From Lytechinus variegatus (taxonomy: Eukaryota > Echinodermata > Echinoidea > Temnopleuroida > Toxopneustidae), in contig NC_054758.1 of the NCBI RefSeq assembly GCF_018143015.1, positions 5,567,001-5,631,000 on the forward strand: a DNA stretch of 64,000 bases. The letters are read 5' to 3'. The position numbers and the translations under genes are program-made. The notes under the pieces are model-generated. The model was not told the DNA's origin. It saw only the letters and a list, made by a program, of their open reading frames with translations, and did not search any database. Position 1 is the first letter of the stretch. Each line of letters opens with the position of its first letter. Below are positions 24,373 to 35,164 of this stretch, one piece after another.

Positions 24373-25065
24373 AAGTGTTTCTTAAAGCTGTAAAATTACC
24401 CACAACTTTACGCCAGACTGGAACATATTTTAAGGTCATAAATCAATTCTGTAGGGATATCACTTAGCCCAAGAAAGGATCACCAGTCATGCCTAAAGTC
24501 ATTTGTATCTTACAAACTGCTTTATGAAACACCCACAGATGGAGTATCTATTTTCTACTTCGTAAATAATACTAAAAAACATATGTAACCTTCAGATGTA
24601 TATTCAATCAAAGGACAAGTTTACAGAATATTAACCATCATATTAAAATTAACATTTTAAAAACAGAAAAAATGCTAAACGTGCTAGCATCACTGCATAC
24701 ATTTGCATAAATAAAATGAGTTGCTTTATCCATGGACGTATCAAACTGCTCCAGAACCCCCCCCCCCTTCCTAAAACAAAATCCCCATTCGAAGTAGATT
24801 GCATTTTGAATGAATTCAAAGTACTCTTACAAAATTCCTACAGCATTCTAAACATATTGAACACATTGTGAGAGCTGAATAGCGGGGGGAAACTTGACCA
24901 GCTGATGATTGTACAACAGTCATTCCAATTTTGCTTGATTCAGAATAAATGTGATGGGGCCTTAAGTATTTTTTTTCATAACTATTATAATTCTGTTCTA
25001 ACCAACTAGCTCCAAATAGTAAACATCAACCCCATAGAGATGCGATTCATTTGGCACATCAAGAG

Positions 25066-25410
25066 TTAAAGGTAAATGCCAGTTTTGGTAACGATATCAA
25101 AATGAGTTTGTACAAAATCCAATGAAATGACCACCAAAGTGTCTGTTTGTATAAATAAAGAATATGTGCCAAAGGATTCTGGAAGAAATTGTGTAATTGC
25201 TGAGAAATTAGCGAACAAGCACGGGATTCGGGTCAAGTGTCGGGCACGACATTCAAAGCAATAATAATACACTGTCCCACGTGCGCTTATCTGTGTCGCT
25301 GATCTTCAGTGTGAATATTTTGCAGCGTAGATTTCAAGATTTCACAAAGTTCAGTTTATGTGACTGTACCAGATCTAGATCCTCGATGATATACTGACAA
25401 TTAAGACTTC
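25066..25410 (-). mobile_element. Element of family D (TTAAAGGTAAATGCCAGT ends)
   Basis: Reverse-oriented relative of 45505-45912 and 63686-64000. Shared words include CAGACACTTTGGTGG inverted, GTGCGCTTATCTGTG inverted and CTGACAATTAAG. No coding capacity. Confidence 0.7.
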
Positions 25411-26127
25411 AACTTTTGCTTCAACCATCCCAATGTTTTTTAAAATAATTTGAAACATCAACAAAATTCATGTTACAACGCTGAATCCTTTATTCTTATT
25501 TTCCTAAGTGTACCAAAGCTGTGAAAAAACAGAGTTTCCATTTTCAGGCAACCTTAAATAAATATCACATCTAAAATGACAGGATTTGAACATATTCATC
25601 ACCCCTACACACTTATAGTATTTCATATTGCATAATAAGTACACATTTATAAGACGGGGGAGCATTTCATGGGGTGAAGTTTGCTTTCTGCCGATCAGAT
25701 GCAAGGTTTTCCATAGCTTTTAACAGCATCAGACAAAATCAAAAACCTATCACTTCATGAAATGCTCCCCATTTCTGACATCCAACGACAAAAAGGAAAT
25801 AAGAGCAGATCATGAAACTCCATAGTTATTTTGGTCTTGATTTTAAATAAAAAAATATTTTTCGTTACTCCTGTAACACAATGCTTATCAACATGGAATT
25901 CTCAATTAGAGTAGGCATGGGCGCCTTTGGGTGGTGTATCGTCAAATTTCGAAAATTTAACAGTCATAAGGGAGAGGGTTTTGTCAAGCTAGAGAGACGG
26001 AGAGTGTTATATCACTGCTGCCTATGATAGCAAGGTGATTGGTCTTCACTGAGGAAATAGTGAAAGTCTATTCTTGTAATTTTTGGACTTTCATTTGGAT
26101 GATATATTGTAATGAACCTATCAAATA
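25411..26127. other. Non-coding stretch, nothing recognised
   Basis: AT-rich, only short frames. ATTTCATGGGG(T)GAAG near 25665 and its inverse near 25755 (CATGAAATGCTCCCC) form a weak inverted pair about 90 bases apart. Confidence 0.4.
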
Positions 26128-26335
26128 AAAGGCATGGTCACACCGCCCGAGCATTGTTGGAGCGGTCGTGGAGTGGAGAGAAAAAAATCATCACCGCTCG
26201 CTACCGTTCACCATTTTCGATTTCGATTGTTTTTTTCATTTTTGTTTTCGATTTTTTTCCCCAAATTTTATGACCGAAATTCGACCCTCTCTTCCTACTG
26301 CTCCAACAACTCTCGGGCGGTGTGACCAGGCCTTA
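26128..26335. mobile_element. 200-bp MITE with GGTCACACCGCCCGAG ends
   Basis: Left AAGGCATGGTCACACCGCCC and right GGGCGGTGTGACCAGGCCTT are inverted copies, extended by AGCATTGTTGGAGC and GCTCCAACAACTCT. Complete short DNA element. Confidence 0.85.
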
Positions 26336-27261
26336 ATGACCCTTGCACAAAACTCTCTACAAATATGGTACTACATGGATTAAATTTTTACCACAAAATA
26401 GATCAATGTCACTTATCAATTACTGTGCATCTCTTTGGTATCATTGTATTTGAATGATTTCAATATCATTGGGGATTTACATCATAACTTAATCTAGTTT
26501 GGACATGCTCCTAGAGTCAGTAGCATGTCCGAATCCTTTACCCAGCGACCACTGTGGACTCAGAAAAGTTCCCCCATATTCGCCTCTCAATAAATAGATT
26601 TGGAAATGACTTCTACCTTCCCTTGTAACAAATAAAATTTTAAAAGAATTATTTTTGATGAACCTATCCAGTGGAATAGCATACCAGCAATCATCAAAAA
26701 ATTATAAATCTCTGCAACATCTACTGTCTGGCTCTGTGCTGTCTTGTGCTGTACGTGTAAGTTACTTGAGATGTAATGTGTTGTATTGTGACCCTGTGTT
26801 GTCTCATAAGATACATATACCTTTTCATGGAGATGTATGATACTATAGGACTATTATTAATATGTTATATTCAATACATAAATACAAAATAAAAATCTCT
26901 CTGCAACATCTTGAAGGTTTATTCAAGGCTCATTTTCGTGACCATTGCAATGTTTCCTAATTCAACATAATCTTCCCAAATATTTTTCCTTCCTAATCTT
27001 TTCTTGTGTCCTATCTATAGCTTTCATTATTCTCTACTCAATAGCACCTTGTGTGTATCACTTATGTAGTGTAAATGTTAAGTATTTTAGGGGGTGTCAT
27101 CACTGAACAGCAAAGAGCATATTGGGACGACCCTACATCCTCAATAATCATGTTGATGTCGATACAATGTCAACATATACAATGTCAACATATTTGTTTT
27201 TCAAATGTGAACAAAAAATCAAAATGTCCCTCTTCACAGGCTCAAAAACAAACTCTGACAA

Positions 27262-27800
27262 GGGCATTTGAGGAACTGCGAGGGAATACTCAGACTATTT
27301 GTTAAGTGGCGACCCCATGCCAGAAATCAGCATCAGAATAGGCAGGTGGGATCATATGCTACAGCTCTGGAGGAATTCTGTGCAAGACAGAGGAAAGGAC
27401 ATGGTGGCGTTATGGTAAAAATACATGGATGCGAAACTGACTCATCAGTTAATGTGAGGATTCAGTGACGACGAAGTCTGTTCCCGTCTAACCCGTATGA
27501 GGCCAAGGAAAATGGCCTTCAGTGCACTTAAGAAGTGAGGATAATGGACCGAGCAGTGTGAAACCTTGGTGGTGAAGCTAGACGATTGGTCCTTAATGAC
27601 CCTCCTCATAAGCAAACACGAAAAAGAGCATTAAAGGAATTGCAGTAGGAATACTCAGACCACTATTAAAGCGGCGACCCCAAGGCAGAATTCAATGCCA
27701 CATCTCAGCATCAGCATGAGCAGGTGGGTCCATATGCCATTGCATGCTCTGGAAGGCATTCTGTGCACGATAGAGGAAAGGACTTATAGAGGCATTATGG
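27262..27800 (+). repeat. Tandem duplication, unit about 365 bp (two units)
   Basis: GCATTTGAGGAACTGCGAGG... at 27262 recurs as GCATTAAAGGAATTGCAGTA... at 27628, each followed by AATACTCAGAC, GGCGACCCCA, CAGCATCAG, AGCAGGTGG or GGCAGGTGG, GAGGAAAGGACAT or GAGGAAAGGACTT and TTATGGTAAAA. About 75-80% alike by eye. Function unknown. Confidence 0.6.
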
Positions 27801-27834
27801 TAAAAGACATTCTTCCAATAAAGTATTGTCGCAA

Positions 27835-29220
27835 TCACATACCTGACCTGTGTTTGACCTGACATGTCATATAGTTAGGCAGATGTAACATTTTGACCAC
27901 CAGATAATAAGTAGGGCCTCTATTTCCACTGACCAGAGGAAGTGGTCCGATACATAAATTTGTCTGGGAAATGACAGGCCCAAGGTACATGAATGTCTTA
28001 CATTGTATGTGATGACAAAAACATGTTTCCAGGGGTGGTCGAGTTTTGACCATCACCAGGGTATATAATGGGGTGACATTGATTGGAAGAGAGAGTTATT
28101 CTTCGATATGAGAAACTTCTCTGGATAGTTTGATCTGATTAAAATGAACCAAATGAACCTGCACATACGCCTGTAGTCTACATTTTGTATGAGTTCGTAG
28201 CAGACTTAACAGTGTAGTAGCGGCTGCCTTGGGGGCCGGGGTTCAGATATTCTCGGAGGACTTCGTGAAGACTCGGCGGGGTTTCCGACCTGTGACCCGA
28301 GGTCGCGGGTCGTATACTCTCCATGGCTCACATGTGTCGGGACCTTTGAACTGAAAGCATAATTTTGCCGAAACTCCTGAAAGAGCTGTTTCTTGTTTTG
28401 ATACCAAGCTGGGCAGACTTAAGTACAGGTAAGTGGATTCTTTATTTGAACTTAGGACCTGCGCGGCTTCATTGGCGTCACGGATTGGACCTGTGAAATT
28501 TTGGGCCAAACCTAGCTCAAGAAAATTAGGTTAGGTTATGCACCAATTTGTATAGTACCCGTTTATATTTGAATTGCTTTTCTGCGATAGTGCTGTGATT
28601 TATTATTGATTTGTTGTTCCGATTATTGTGTTAATTGCATTGTGTAGCGTGTGGACCCACCTACTCATTTTAGTGGGGAGTCCGTTGATCTTTAATAATT
28701 GCTAGTCTGTGTGCCAGACTCGGTTTGACAAATTTTGCCGGTTAGTCTGGGTTTCAGACTTATTGTTGTTTATACTGCTTTAATCAGCGATTAACGTTTG
28801 GATAATACTGGATATATCTATATAGGAATATAGAAGCCATATACATACATTCAGCTGCAATTGTAGCTGTGTATAATTAATTTGCTACCCTTTCTTTTTA
28901 AGGGTGATAAGTATTGGCTTATTTCCAGTACATTGATGAGAATAATTCCGATCAGTTTGTTATTGAAATTAGGGGGAGGTTACGTCTTCTGCGATTTCTC
29001 GTTAGCATACTGTGCAGGAGCCATCACAAGGGCGGTGGTGGATCGACTACCGGGCACTTAATTCGGTGACCCGGAAAGATGTATATCCTCTGCCTAATAT
29101 AGAGTAGTGCCTGGATACTTTGGCTGGGAATTCGTGGTTCTCCAAACTCGATGCCAATTCGGCATATTATCAAGTTAAGATCAAGCCGGAGGACTGTAAT
29201 AATATAATTAGAGAATAATC
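27835..29220 (+). mobile_element. Fossil Ty3/gypsy-like LTR retroelement remnant
   Basis: At about 29030-29200 a reverse transcriptase block of the Ty3/gypsy type is recognisable (YRALNSVTRKDVYPLP, then FSKLDANSAYYQVKIKPED). The DNA before it (about 27835-28980, with a TATA-like word near 28061) could be an LTR and leader, but I cannot define its ends, so the left limit is a guess. It is a broken, heavily truncated fossil with several breaks; integrase, protease and the second LTR are not seen. It stops abruptly at the LINE tail that starts near 29221. Confidence 0.6.
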
Positions 29221-29637
29221 AGAGACGGGAGCTGCTATTGGAACAACTCAAAGGCAGTACGAGACTACCTCTTAGTCGATCTTTTCGATTTTGGAATAAT
29301 TTACCGTATTTTATTAAAACATGCCAAACCCTCAATTCTTTCAAACGTTACTACAAATTACATCTTCCAAGTTTGTATTCTTCATTTGCTTGTATAACTA
29401 CGCTATATATTTTGAAATTGTGTGTTAATATCTGTTTTCATTTATGTTATCTGTTTTTGTAATATTTATCGATTTTGTCTTATCGTTGTTGGCTCAAGAA
29501 GGCTGCTCCTTTTTGTTGGCCCCTCATTCTCATTAATATGTTTTTTGTATGTTGTGACAATGTTTTACTTATGAACCTTAGGTATGTTTTTAATGTTTTT
29601 ATTTGAAGTATTAATAAATTGAATTGAATTGAATACA
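29221..29637 (+). mobile_element. LINE 3' end (non-LTR retrotransposon), 5' truncated
   Basis: A short frame at 29238-29462 reads like the C-terminus of a LINE reverse-transcriptase polyprotein (LPLSRSFRFWNNLPYFIKTC, then LNSFKRYYKLHL), the RSF..WN.LP..I motif common to CR1/Rex/jockey-type elements. A 3' UTR follows, ending in tandem TTGAA units (29618-29637), a simple-repeat tail of the kind CR1/L2-like elements use. Severe 5' truncation is normal for these. Subfamily not determined. Confidence 0.7.
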
Positions 29638-30502
29638 CAAACTTCCATTTGCTACAGCAATACATGAAACCAGTATTTCTTCTGGAGATTCTTCTTCTTC
29701 AGCAGAGGCTCATTCAGAGAGTGAGACATCAGCCATCCTTGGCAGTTTCACTTCAAATTCGTATAGTTCTGCTGTGTCTTCTTCTGCTTACATGTCTACC
29801 TCTGCTTCACCTTCTGCTTCAACTTCTGCTGTGCCTTTTACTTCCTCTTCAAGTCCTGCTGTGATTTCTTCTACTAGGTCTATTTCGGCTGGCACTGAGC
29901 CAAGTTCTTCAAGAAGAGTGGTAACTACCTCGACAGAAACAGTTGGTGACTATTATAACTACTGTCGAGAAAATTGTGATTGGGTCATCACCAACAAATT
30001 GGACTGCATTCCCCCCTTTGGTGGACTTGGTCTGACTGTTGAGATCGACATATCAAAGTTTGGTAAACGCAAGTACCATCGAGGGCGTGCCGTTGAAGGG
30101 CAGTGGGTGTTTGGAGGCATCTGCAGAGAGACGAGGGACATTTTCTTGGTTCCTTTAAAAGATAACAAGAGGGACAGAACAACTCTTGAACCACTCACTT
30201 TACAGCACATCAAAGCTGGTAGTACCATAATCAGTGACTGCTGGAAGGCATACGACCAACTTGGACTTCAAGGATTTAATCATTCCACAGTCAACTATTC
30301 GTTACATTTCGTCGACCCGCAGACAAACGAACACACAAGGTCTATGGTGTGAGGTGAAGAGGCAGTTGAGCGAAATGTACGCAAGACAAGGAAATTGGCA
30401 TCTTCATCTGTTACAATATATGTGAAGGCAGCACAACCGAGACAAAGATTTTTTTGAAAAGTTTCTGAAGGATGCAGCAGAACTGTACAACCCCAACAAG
30501 TA
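29638..30502 (+). pseudogene. Merlin (ISXO2-like) transposase, copy 1, decayed
   Basis: After a Ser-rich lead (about 29650-29930), the ISXO2-like DDE core runs VEIDISKFGKRKYHRGRAVE, GQWVFGGICRETRDIFLVPL, HIKAGSTIISDCWKAYD, then FVDPQTNEHT. Merlin transposons are cut-and-paste DNA elements related to bacterial IS1016/IS1595. The first Asp (in EID) and the second (in SDCWKAYD) are present. After NEHT the frame is shifted and the segment with the catalytic Glu (NNIEG in copy 2) is deleted; the C-terminal part continues in another frame (VKRQLSEMYARQGNWHLHLL, KDFFEKFLKDAAELYNPNK). No terminal inverted repeats were recognised. Inactive. Confidence 0.75.
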
Positions 30503-30579
30503 AATAAATGGTAAGTGAACTCGATTACATTAATTATCTTGATATATAGTACACGGTTCAAATGTAATGAAACATTTTG

Positions 30580-31205
30580 TCCATGCTTCTGCTTCAACTT
30601 CTGCTGTATCTTCTATTTTTTCTTCAAGTCATGCTATGCCTTCTACTTATACTAGTTCTACTTCTGCTGGTTCTGAGCCAAGTTCTTCAAGAAGAGTGGT
30701 AACTACCTTGACAGAAACAGTCAGTGACTACTATAATTACTGTTGAGAAGTTTGTGAGTGGGTTATCACCAACAAATTGAACTGGAATCACCCCCATTGG
30801 TGGACCTGGTCTGACTGTTGAGATCGACGAATCGAAGTTTGGTAAACGCAAGTACCATCGAGGGCTTGTCGTTGAAGGGCAGTGGGTGTTTGGAGTCATC
30901 TGCAGAGACATTAGGGACATTTTCTTGGTTCCTTTAAAAGATAACAAGAGGGACAGAACAACTCTTAAACCACTCATTTTACAGCACATCAAATCTGGTA
31001 GCACCATAATCAGCGACTGCTGGAAGGCATACGATCAACTTGGACTTCAAGGATTTAATCATTTCACAGTCGACCATTCCTTATGTTTCGTCGACCCGCA
31101 AACGAACGAACACACAAACAACATTGAAGGCCTATCTATGGTGGCAGGTGAAGAACACAGGACGAGGAAATTGGCATCTTCACCTGGTGGAATATATGTG
31201 GAGGC
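30580..31205 (+). pseudogene. Merlin (ISXO2-like) transposase, copy 2, decayed
   Basis: Direct repeat of copy 1, starting in the Ser-rich lead (GCTTCTGCTTCAACTTCTGC). The core is better kept here: VEIDESKFGKRKYHRG, DIFLVPLKDNKRD, ISDCWKAYD and NEHTNNIEGL, so all three D, D, E residues can be found, but stops and frame changes separate the lead from the core (near 30745-30790) and a shift follows NNIEG. The copy stops at about 31205, where an unrelated GC-richer sequence begins. Only DNA-level similarity to copy 1 (about 90% by eye) shows how recent the duplication is. Confidence 0.75.
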
Positions 31206-31836
31206 AGGTTCTGGTGGAAGATGTCGGGGGTGCACCCGCATGCCCTGTTGGCCCGTTGGCTTGTGGAATGGGCTCAGTCACGACAACTGTTACACCCCAA
31301 CTTCCTGGTGAAAGCTGGGAAACTCCATTCCTTGGAGTTTTGTCTAGAACTGGCTGATAGCCAGTATATGCTGGCACGCGAAGCTGGCGACGCTATCTGG
31401 GTGGAGTGTCTCCAGGACAGGGACAGGGAACCAAATTGGCAGAAATGCGAGAAGAATTATTTAATTGAAGTAATAGCAGACAGGATCCACATAATCAATA
31501 ACAAGGCTACAAATCACACTACAAATTCAAGGAAAATCAATGCATGGAAAGAGATTTATCAACAATTTGTTAATAAGTATGGACAGAAGTGGAGTCTGAC
31601 TCAAATGAAAGAGCAGTGGAAGAGGTGCAGTGTCACTGCGAAAAAGGAGTATGGGGCATACACCAGGGTGACAAGAAAAACTGGGGGTGGGCCTCCACCA
31701 TAGGCCCCCTCCCAGATGACCTAGTTCATAAAGGACATTCGTCCCAATAATTTCATCCAATTGAACAATCGTTTTGATGACGACGCCGATCAGGACAACG
31801 ACGCAATATCGGCGTCGGAGTTTATCTAATTTTCTA
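31206..31836 (+). pseudogene. Myb/SANT-like gene, copy 1, joined to a GC-rich segment
   Basis: A frame at 31221-31703 has two parts. The first (about 70 residues: HALLARWLVEWAQSRQLLHP, ..., DAIWVECLQD) is GC-richer and unrecognised. The second, from PNWQKCEKNYLIEVIADR to WSLTQMKEQWKRC, is a Myb/SANT-like trihelix DNA-binding domain with its spaced Trp residues (W-K-E-I, W-S-L, Q-W-K-R-C), as found in Harbinger-type transposon partner proteins and in MSANTD host genes. After GGGPPP two in-frame stops interrupt a still recognisable tail that ends FDDDADQDND and SASEFI at TAA (about 31828). Confidence 0.6.
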
Positions 31837-31889
31837 ATTTTGTAATTCAGTTTTTAATGTGGGCTACACACAAAATGCATGTGAAAGTG

Positions 31890-32201
31890 CGAATTCTGCA
31901 ATATGGACACGTCTTCCAAAAGAAACCTTTGTTTCCAACACTGTATTCAAGAAAGGAGTTGCAATGGGTGTGGTGACTTTCAACGATGGACAGTGAGGAA
32001 TAGCATCTATTCTGCTGGAACTGGGCATCAAAGCAGGAGCACACTCAATACAAGCCTACCACGCAATGGACTGGAAACGCGTACAACAGAGTGAAAAACG
32101 TGCCAAAGAAGAAGAGAATAGCGGTAAGACAAGCACATAAATCAAGGGAAGAAACGTTTATTGAGGAAGGGGGAGTTACTTATGAGGCTGGTGCCTTCTA
32201 A
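31890..32201 (+). pseudogene. Mutator-like transposase, C-terminal tail fragment
   Basis: Broken frames give an N-T-V-F-K-K-G-V-A-M-G-V-V-type start, then FNDGQ, ELGIKAGAHSIQAYHAMDWK, RVQQSEKRAKEE and a GVTYEAGAF ending at a stop (32199-32201). This order (F-N-D-G, then L-G-I.x.G, then D..R....K) is what I recall from the C-terminus of Mutator-like transposase proteins in invertebrates. At least one stop and one frame change occur. The family name is from memory and would need a profile search. Confidence 0.45.
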
Positions 32202-32828
32202 GATAGTAAATTAACCACTTTAAACTGTATGAATGAAGTCCAAATTTCACTTGAATTGTAATTTTTCCCAAATATCTCCTGTCTAATTTTCGTCATATTT
32301 GAACTACTTGACTTATATTGCGATTTTCTCAAAATACATATTTAAACACAAAAATTCAAATTTCTCAGTAACTGTTTACACAAATCCAAATTACTTCATA
32401 TTTGGCACTTTGGTTCATTTTGACATGACCTATGTCTCTACAGAGCCATTTTTGCATTATGTTCCCCTTAATTTGAGAAAATGAATTAGGCATTTACTGC
32501 CAAAACTGATTGTGGAGGGTCAAAAAGAGTACTAGATGGGTAAAAAAAGATGAAAAATGGCTCTGTACGGACATTCGGGATGCTTTTACCTTCAGATTAC
32601 AAAAAAAATTGCAGCAAAACAAAGTTTAGTTTTCTCTAGATTTGTGTTTTTCTAGGTATCTATGTATTCTATTGTTTTGCGGTTGCCATGGTAACCGCGA
32701 AAGTGAATGCGGAAAAAAACAGTGTTAAGTTACAATGCCTCTGAGAGACCATTTTATAGTGGTTTTGAGTGTAAAAAAAATCAGGATTAAGAAAATAGCT
32801 TTCTTAGAAATGAGTCCCCTTAATAATC

Positions 32829-33173
32829 ATGGAGGATACAGGAATTAAGAAGGACAGAAAACCAAATTGGCAGAATTGTGAGAAGAATTATTTAATTGAA
32901 TTAATTGCAGATAGGATCCACATAATCAATAATAAGGCTACAAATCATACAACAAATTCAAGGAAAATCAGTGCATGGAAGGAGATTAATCAACAATTCG
33001 TAACTAAGTATGGAGAGAAATGGAGCTTGGCTCACATGAAAGATCAATGGAAGAGGTGCAGAGTCGCTGCAAAAAAGGAGTATGGCCTTTACACTAGAGA
33101 AATCAGGAAAACTGGAGGTGGGCCTCCACCAAAGACCCCCTCCCAGATGACTCAATTGATAAAGGACATTTGA
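32829..33173 (+). CDS. Myb/SANT-like DNA-binding protein, copy 2 (114 residues)
   Basis: Opens with MEDTGIKKDRKPNWQNCEKN and carries the same trihelix-type domain as copy 1 (residues about 13-90: W13..., ADRIHIINNKA, W(K/E)EINQQFVTKYGEKW, DQWKRC). It ends GGGPPPKTPSQMTQLIKDI and a stop, where copy 1 continues in frame to an acidic tail (DDDADQDND); the matching DNA is present just downstream (33190-33252) but out of frame, so this copy is probably C-terminally truncated. Role: sequence-specific DNA binding, either as a transposon accessory (Harbinger type) or a derived host gene. Whether it is expressed cannot be told. Confidence 0.5.
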   Translation: MEDTGIKKDRKPNWQNCEKNYLIELIADRIHIINNKATNHTTNSRKISAWKEINQQFVTKYGEKWSLAHMKDQWKRCRVAAKKEYGLYTREIRKTGGGPPPKTPSQMTQLIKDI

Positions 33174-33799
33174 TTTCACTCAATTATCCAATCCCTTCGA
33201 TGACGACGCCGATCAGGACAATGACGCAATATCGGCGTTGGAGTTTATCTAATTTTCTAATTTTGTAATTCTGATAGTTTTTAATGTGGAATATGAAATG
33301 AAATAAAATGAAAGTACAATTCCTGGAATGAAGTTGGCCTAGCTCAAGTGGTAAAAGCTGCAACTCAATTTGAGTCAATTGAAAAACAGTAAAGAGGCAT
33401 ATTTGCGCTTGATACAGTTCAAGTCTGTCAACACTGCATGACAAGGATCAATTTTCTACCAGAGAGGGGTGATGTAATGGCCAATGTGGACACACCCATT
33501 TCTTCAGTCGGGCACAAGAATCACACGTCTAGTCAAAAACAGAGTCTCTTCTAACTTCATTTTCTAAAAGGAAACCAGATCAGACAGAATCTGAAATTCC
33601 AGTTGGGGGGATACAAATCATCATATCTGTCATGGATATTTCAACACAAAAGTCACATACGGTAATGCATATGATATTGGATACATGTACTATGACACCC
33701 AGCTGTTGATACAAATAATTTGCCATTATGGTGTGTGGAACCAAACAGACAGATTCCAGATCTGCATCTATCAAGGTAGAAAATAATTTTCACTTTTAG

Positions 33800-34390
33800 G
33801 AAACCAAATCATGACCCTCATCAGTTGGAACGTTGAGAAGCGTGGACTGCACATTTGCCACCCACAATAATGACATGCAAGAACTTTGCGAAGTGTTCAC
33901 TGCACATTTGCCGACAATGATGACAACATATGTGCAGAGTGTAGAACTCCAACCATCCAAAGTCTACGAAATAGAATAACTTGACATCAAGAAGAACAGC
34001 ATCATGAGCTTACTGCCACCCTCTAAAAAAAACGCAGGTACATGGGACTAACAGAGAGCACTTTTTGTAAGATGGGGCCCTGAAACTCTTTCAAGGCACT
34101 CATCAGTTGGAATGTTGACAAGTGTGCACTGCAAATTTGTCACACACAATAATGACAACATATGAGCACAGTGTCGTACAATTCCAACCATCCAAATTCT
34201 ACAAAAAAGAATAACATCGCTTTCTGCCACCCTCTTAAAAAAAATGCAGATTTATGGGACTAACAGAGAGCACTTTTTGTTAGACGGGGTCCTGAAATCA
34301 ATTCATGGCCTTCATCAGTTGGAACGTTGAGAAGCGTGGACTGCACATTTGCGGCACACACTGATGACGGCATGCAAGAGGTGTTAACAT
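33800..34390 (+). repeat. Tandem repeat, unit about 240 bp, two and a half units
   Basis: CTCATCAGTTGGAACGTTGA, GCACATTTGCC and ATGACAACATATG recur near 33818, 34090 and 34312, followed by ACTAACAGAGAGCACTTTTTG at 34048 and 34259. Function unknown. Confidence 0.7.
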
Positions 34391-35160
34391 CATTACCAAA
34401 ATAATTGTTGAAGCACAAGGTCTACTAAAAAAAAGGAACCACCTGTTGTGGTAGAACAAGCCTAGGAGGGGATGTGCAACTGGACAATGAAAAGGCTTAC
34501 TCAATCAAGGACCACACGGTCAACAGCAAGAGAAAGGGATAAAGGAATAAAAATCATCCCAATGATCGAGACGGATTGAGTGTTCCCATGGTGTTGAGGT
34601 CAAAATTTTGATATGACCTAGAATTGAAGAGAGTGGGACCAGAACGGAATCAATGTTGTGCCAGTATTGACTGGAATATAAAATGCATGTGGACAGAAGC
34701 AAGTGCAAATAAAATACTATGTAAAGTAAGGTATGAAAAGTAAATGGCCCCAATGCTAATATTTTGTTTAAACACAGTTAATTTCAAGGCAGAAATAAAC
34801 AACACGGTGTATATGTTAACTTTTCAGATTTAGTCACCAACGATATTTACTCTACATACAGCAACCCATTTCTCTTAAAAATAATCTCAGCCGCACTTTT
34901 TCTTTTCTTCTTTCCTGTCCTTTCTTATGCCATTTGTATTTTTAAGATGTATTATGTTTTATGCATTACGTACTCTTCTGAATGTTATTTTAGGCTATCC
35001 AAACAAGCCTGATGAGCTTTCGCTTGGTCCACTCCTATTTTAAAATATATTTGTATATTGCTTTGTATATATTTAATTTTGCGAAAATAAATGAAATGAG
35101 ATATGTTAGATGTTGATTAAAACGTTGCAAAAGTGAGTTGTCTATGGTTCTTTGATTAAT
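34391..35160. other. Non-coding; possible LINE 3' tail at 34880-35100
   Basis: CTATCCAAACAAGCCTGATGAGC followed by an AT-rich run ending AAAATAAATGAAATGAG looks like the 3' tail of a CR1-like LINE. Weak call; the rest of the stretch is unrecognised. Confidence 0.35.
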
Positions 35161-35164
35161 TTTC

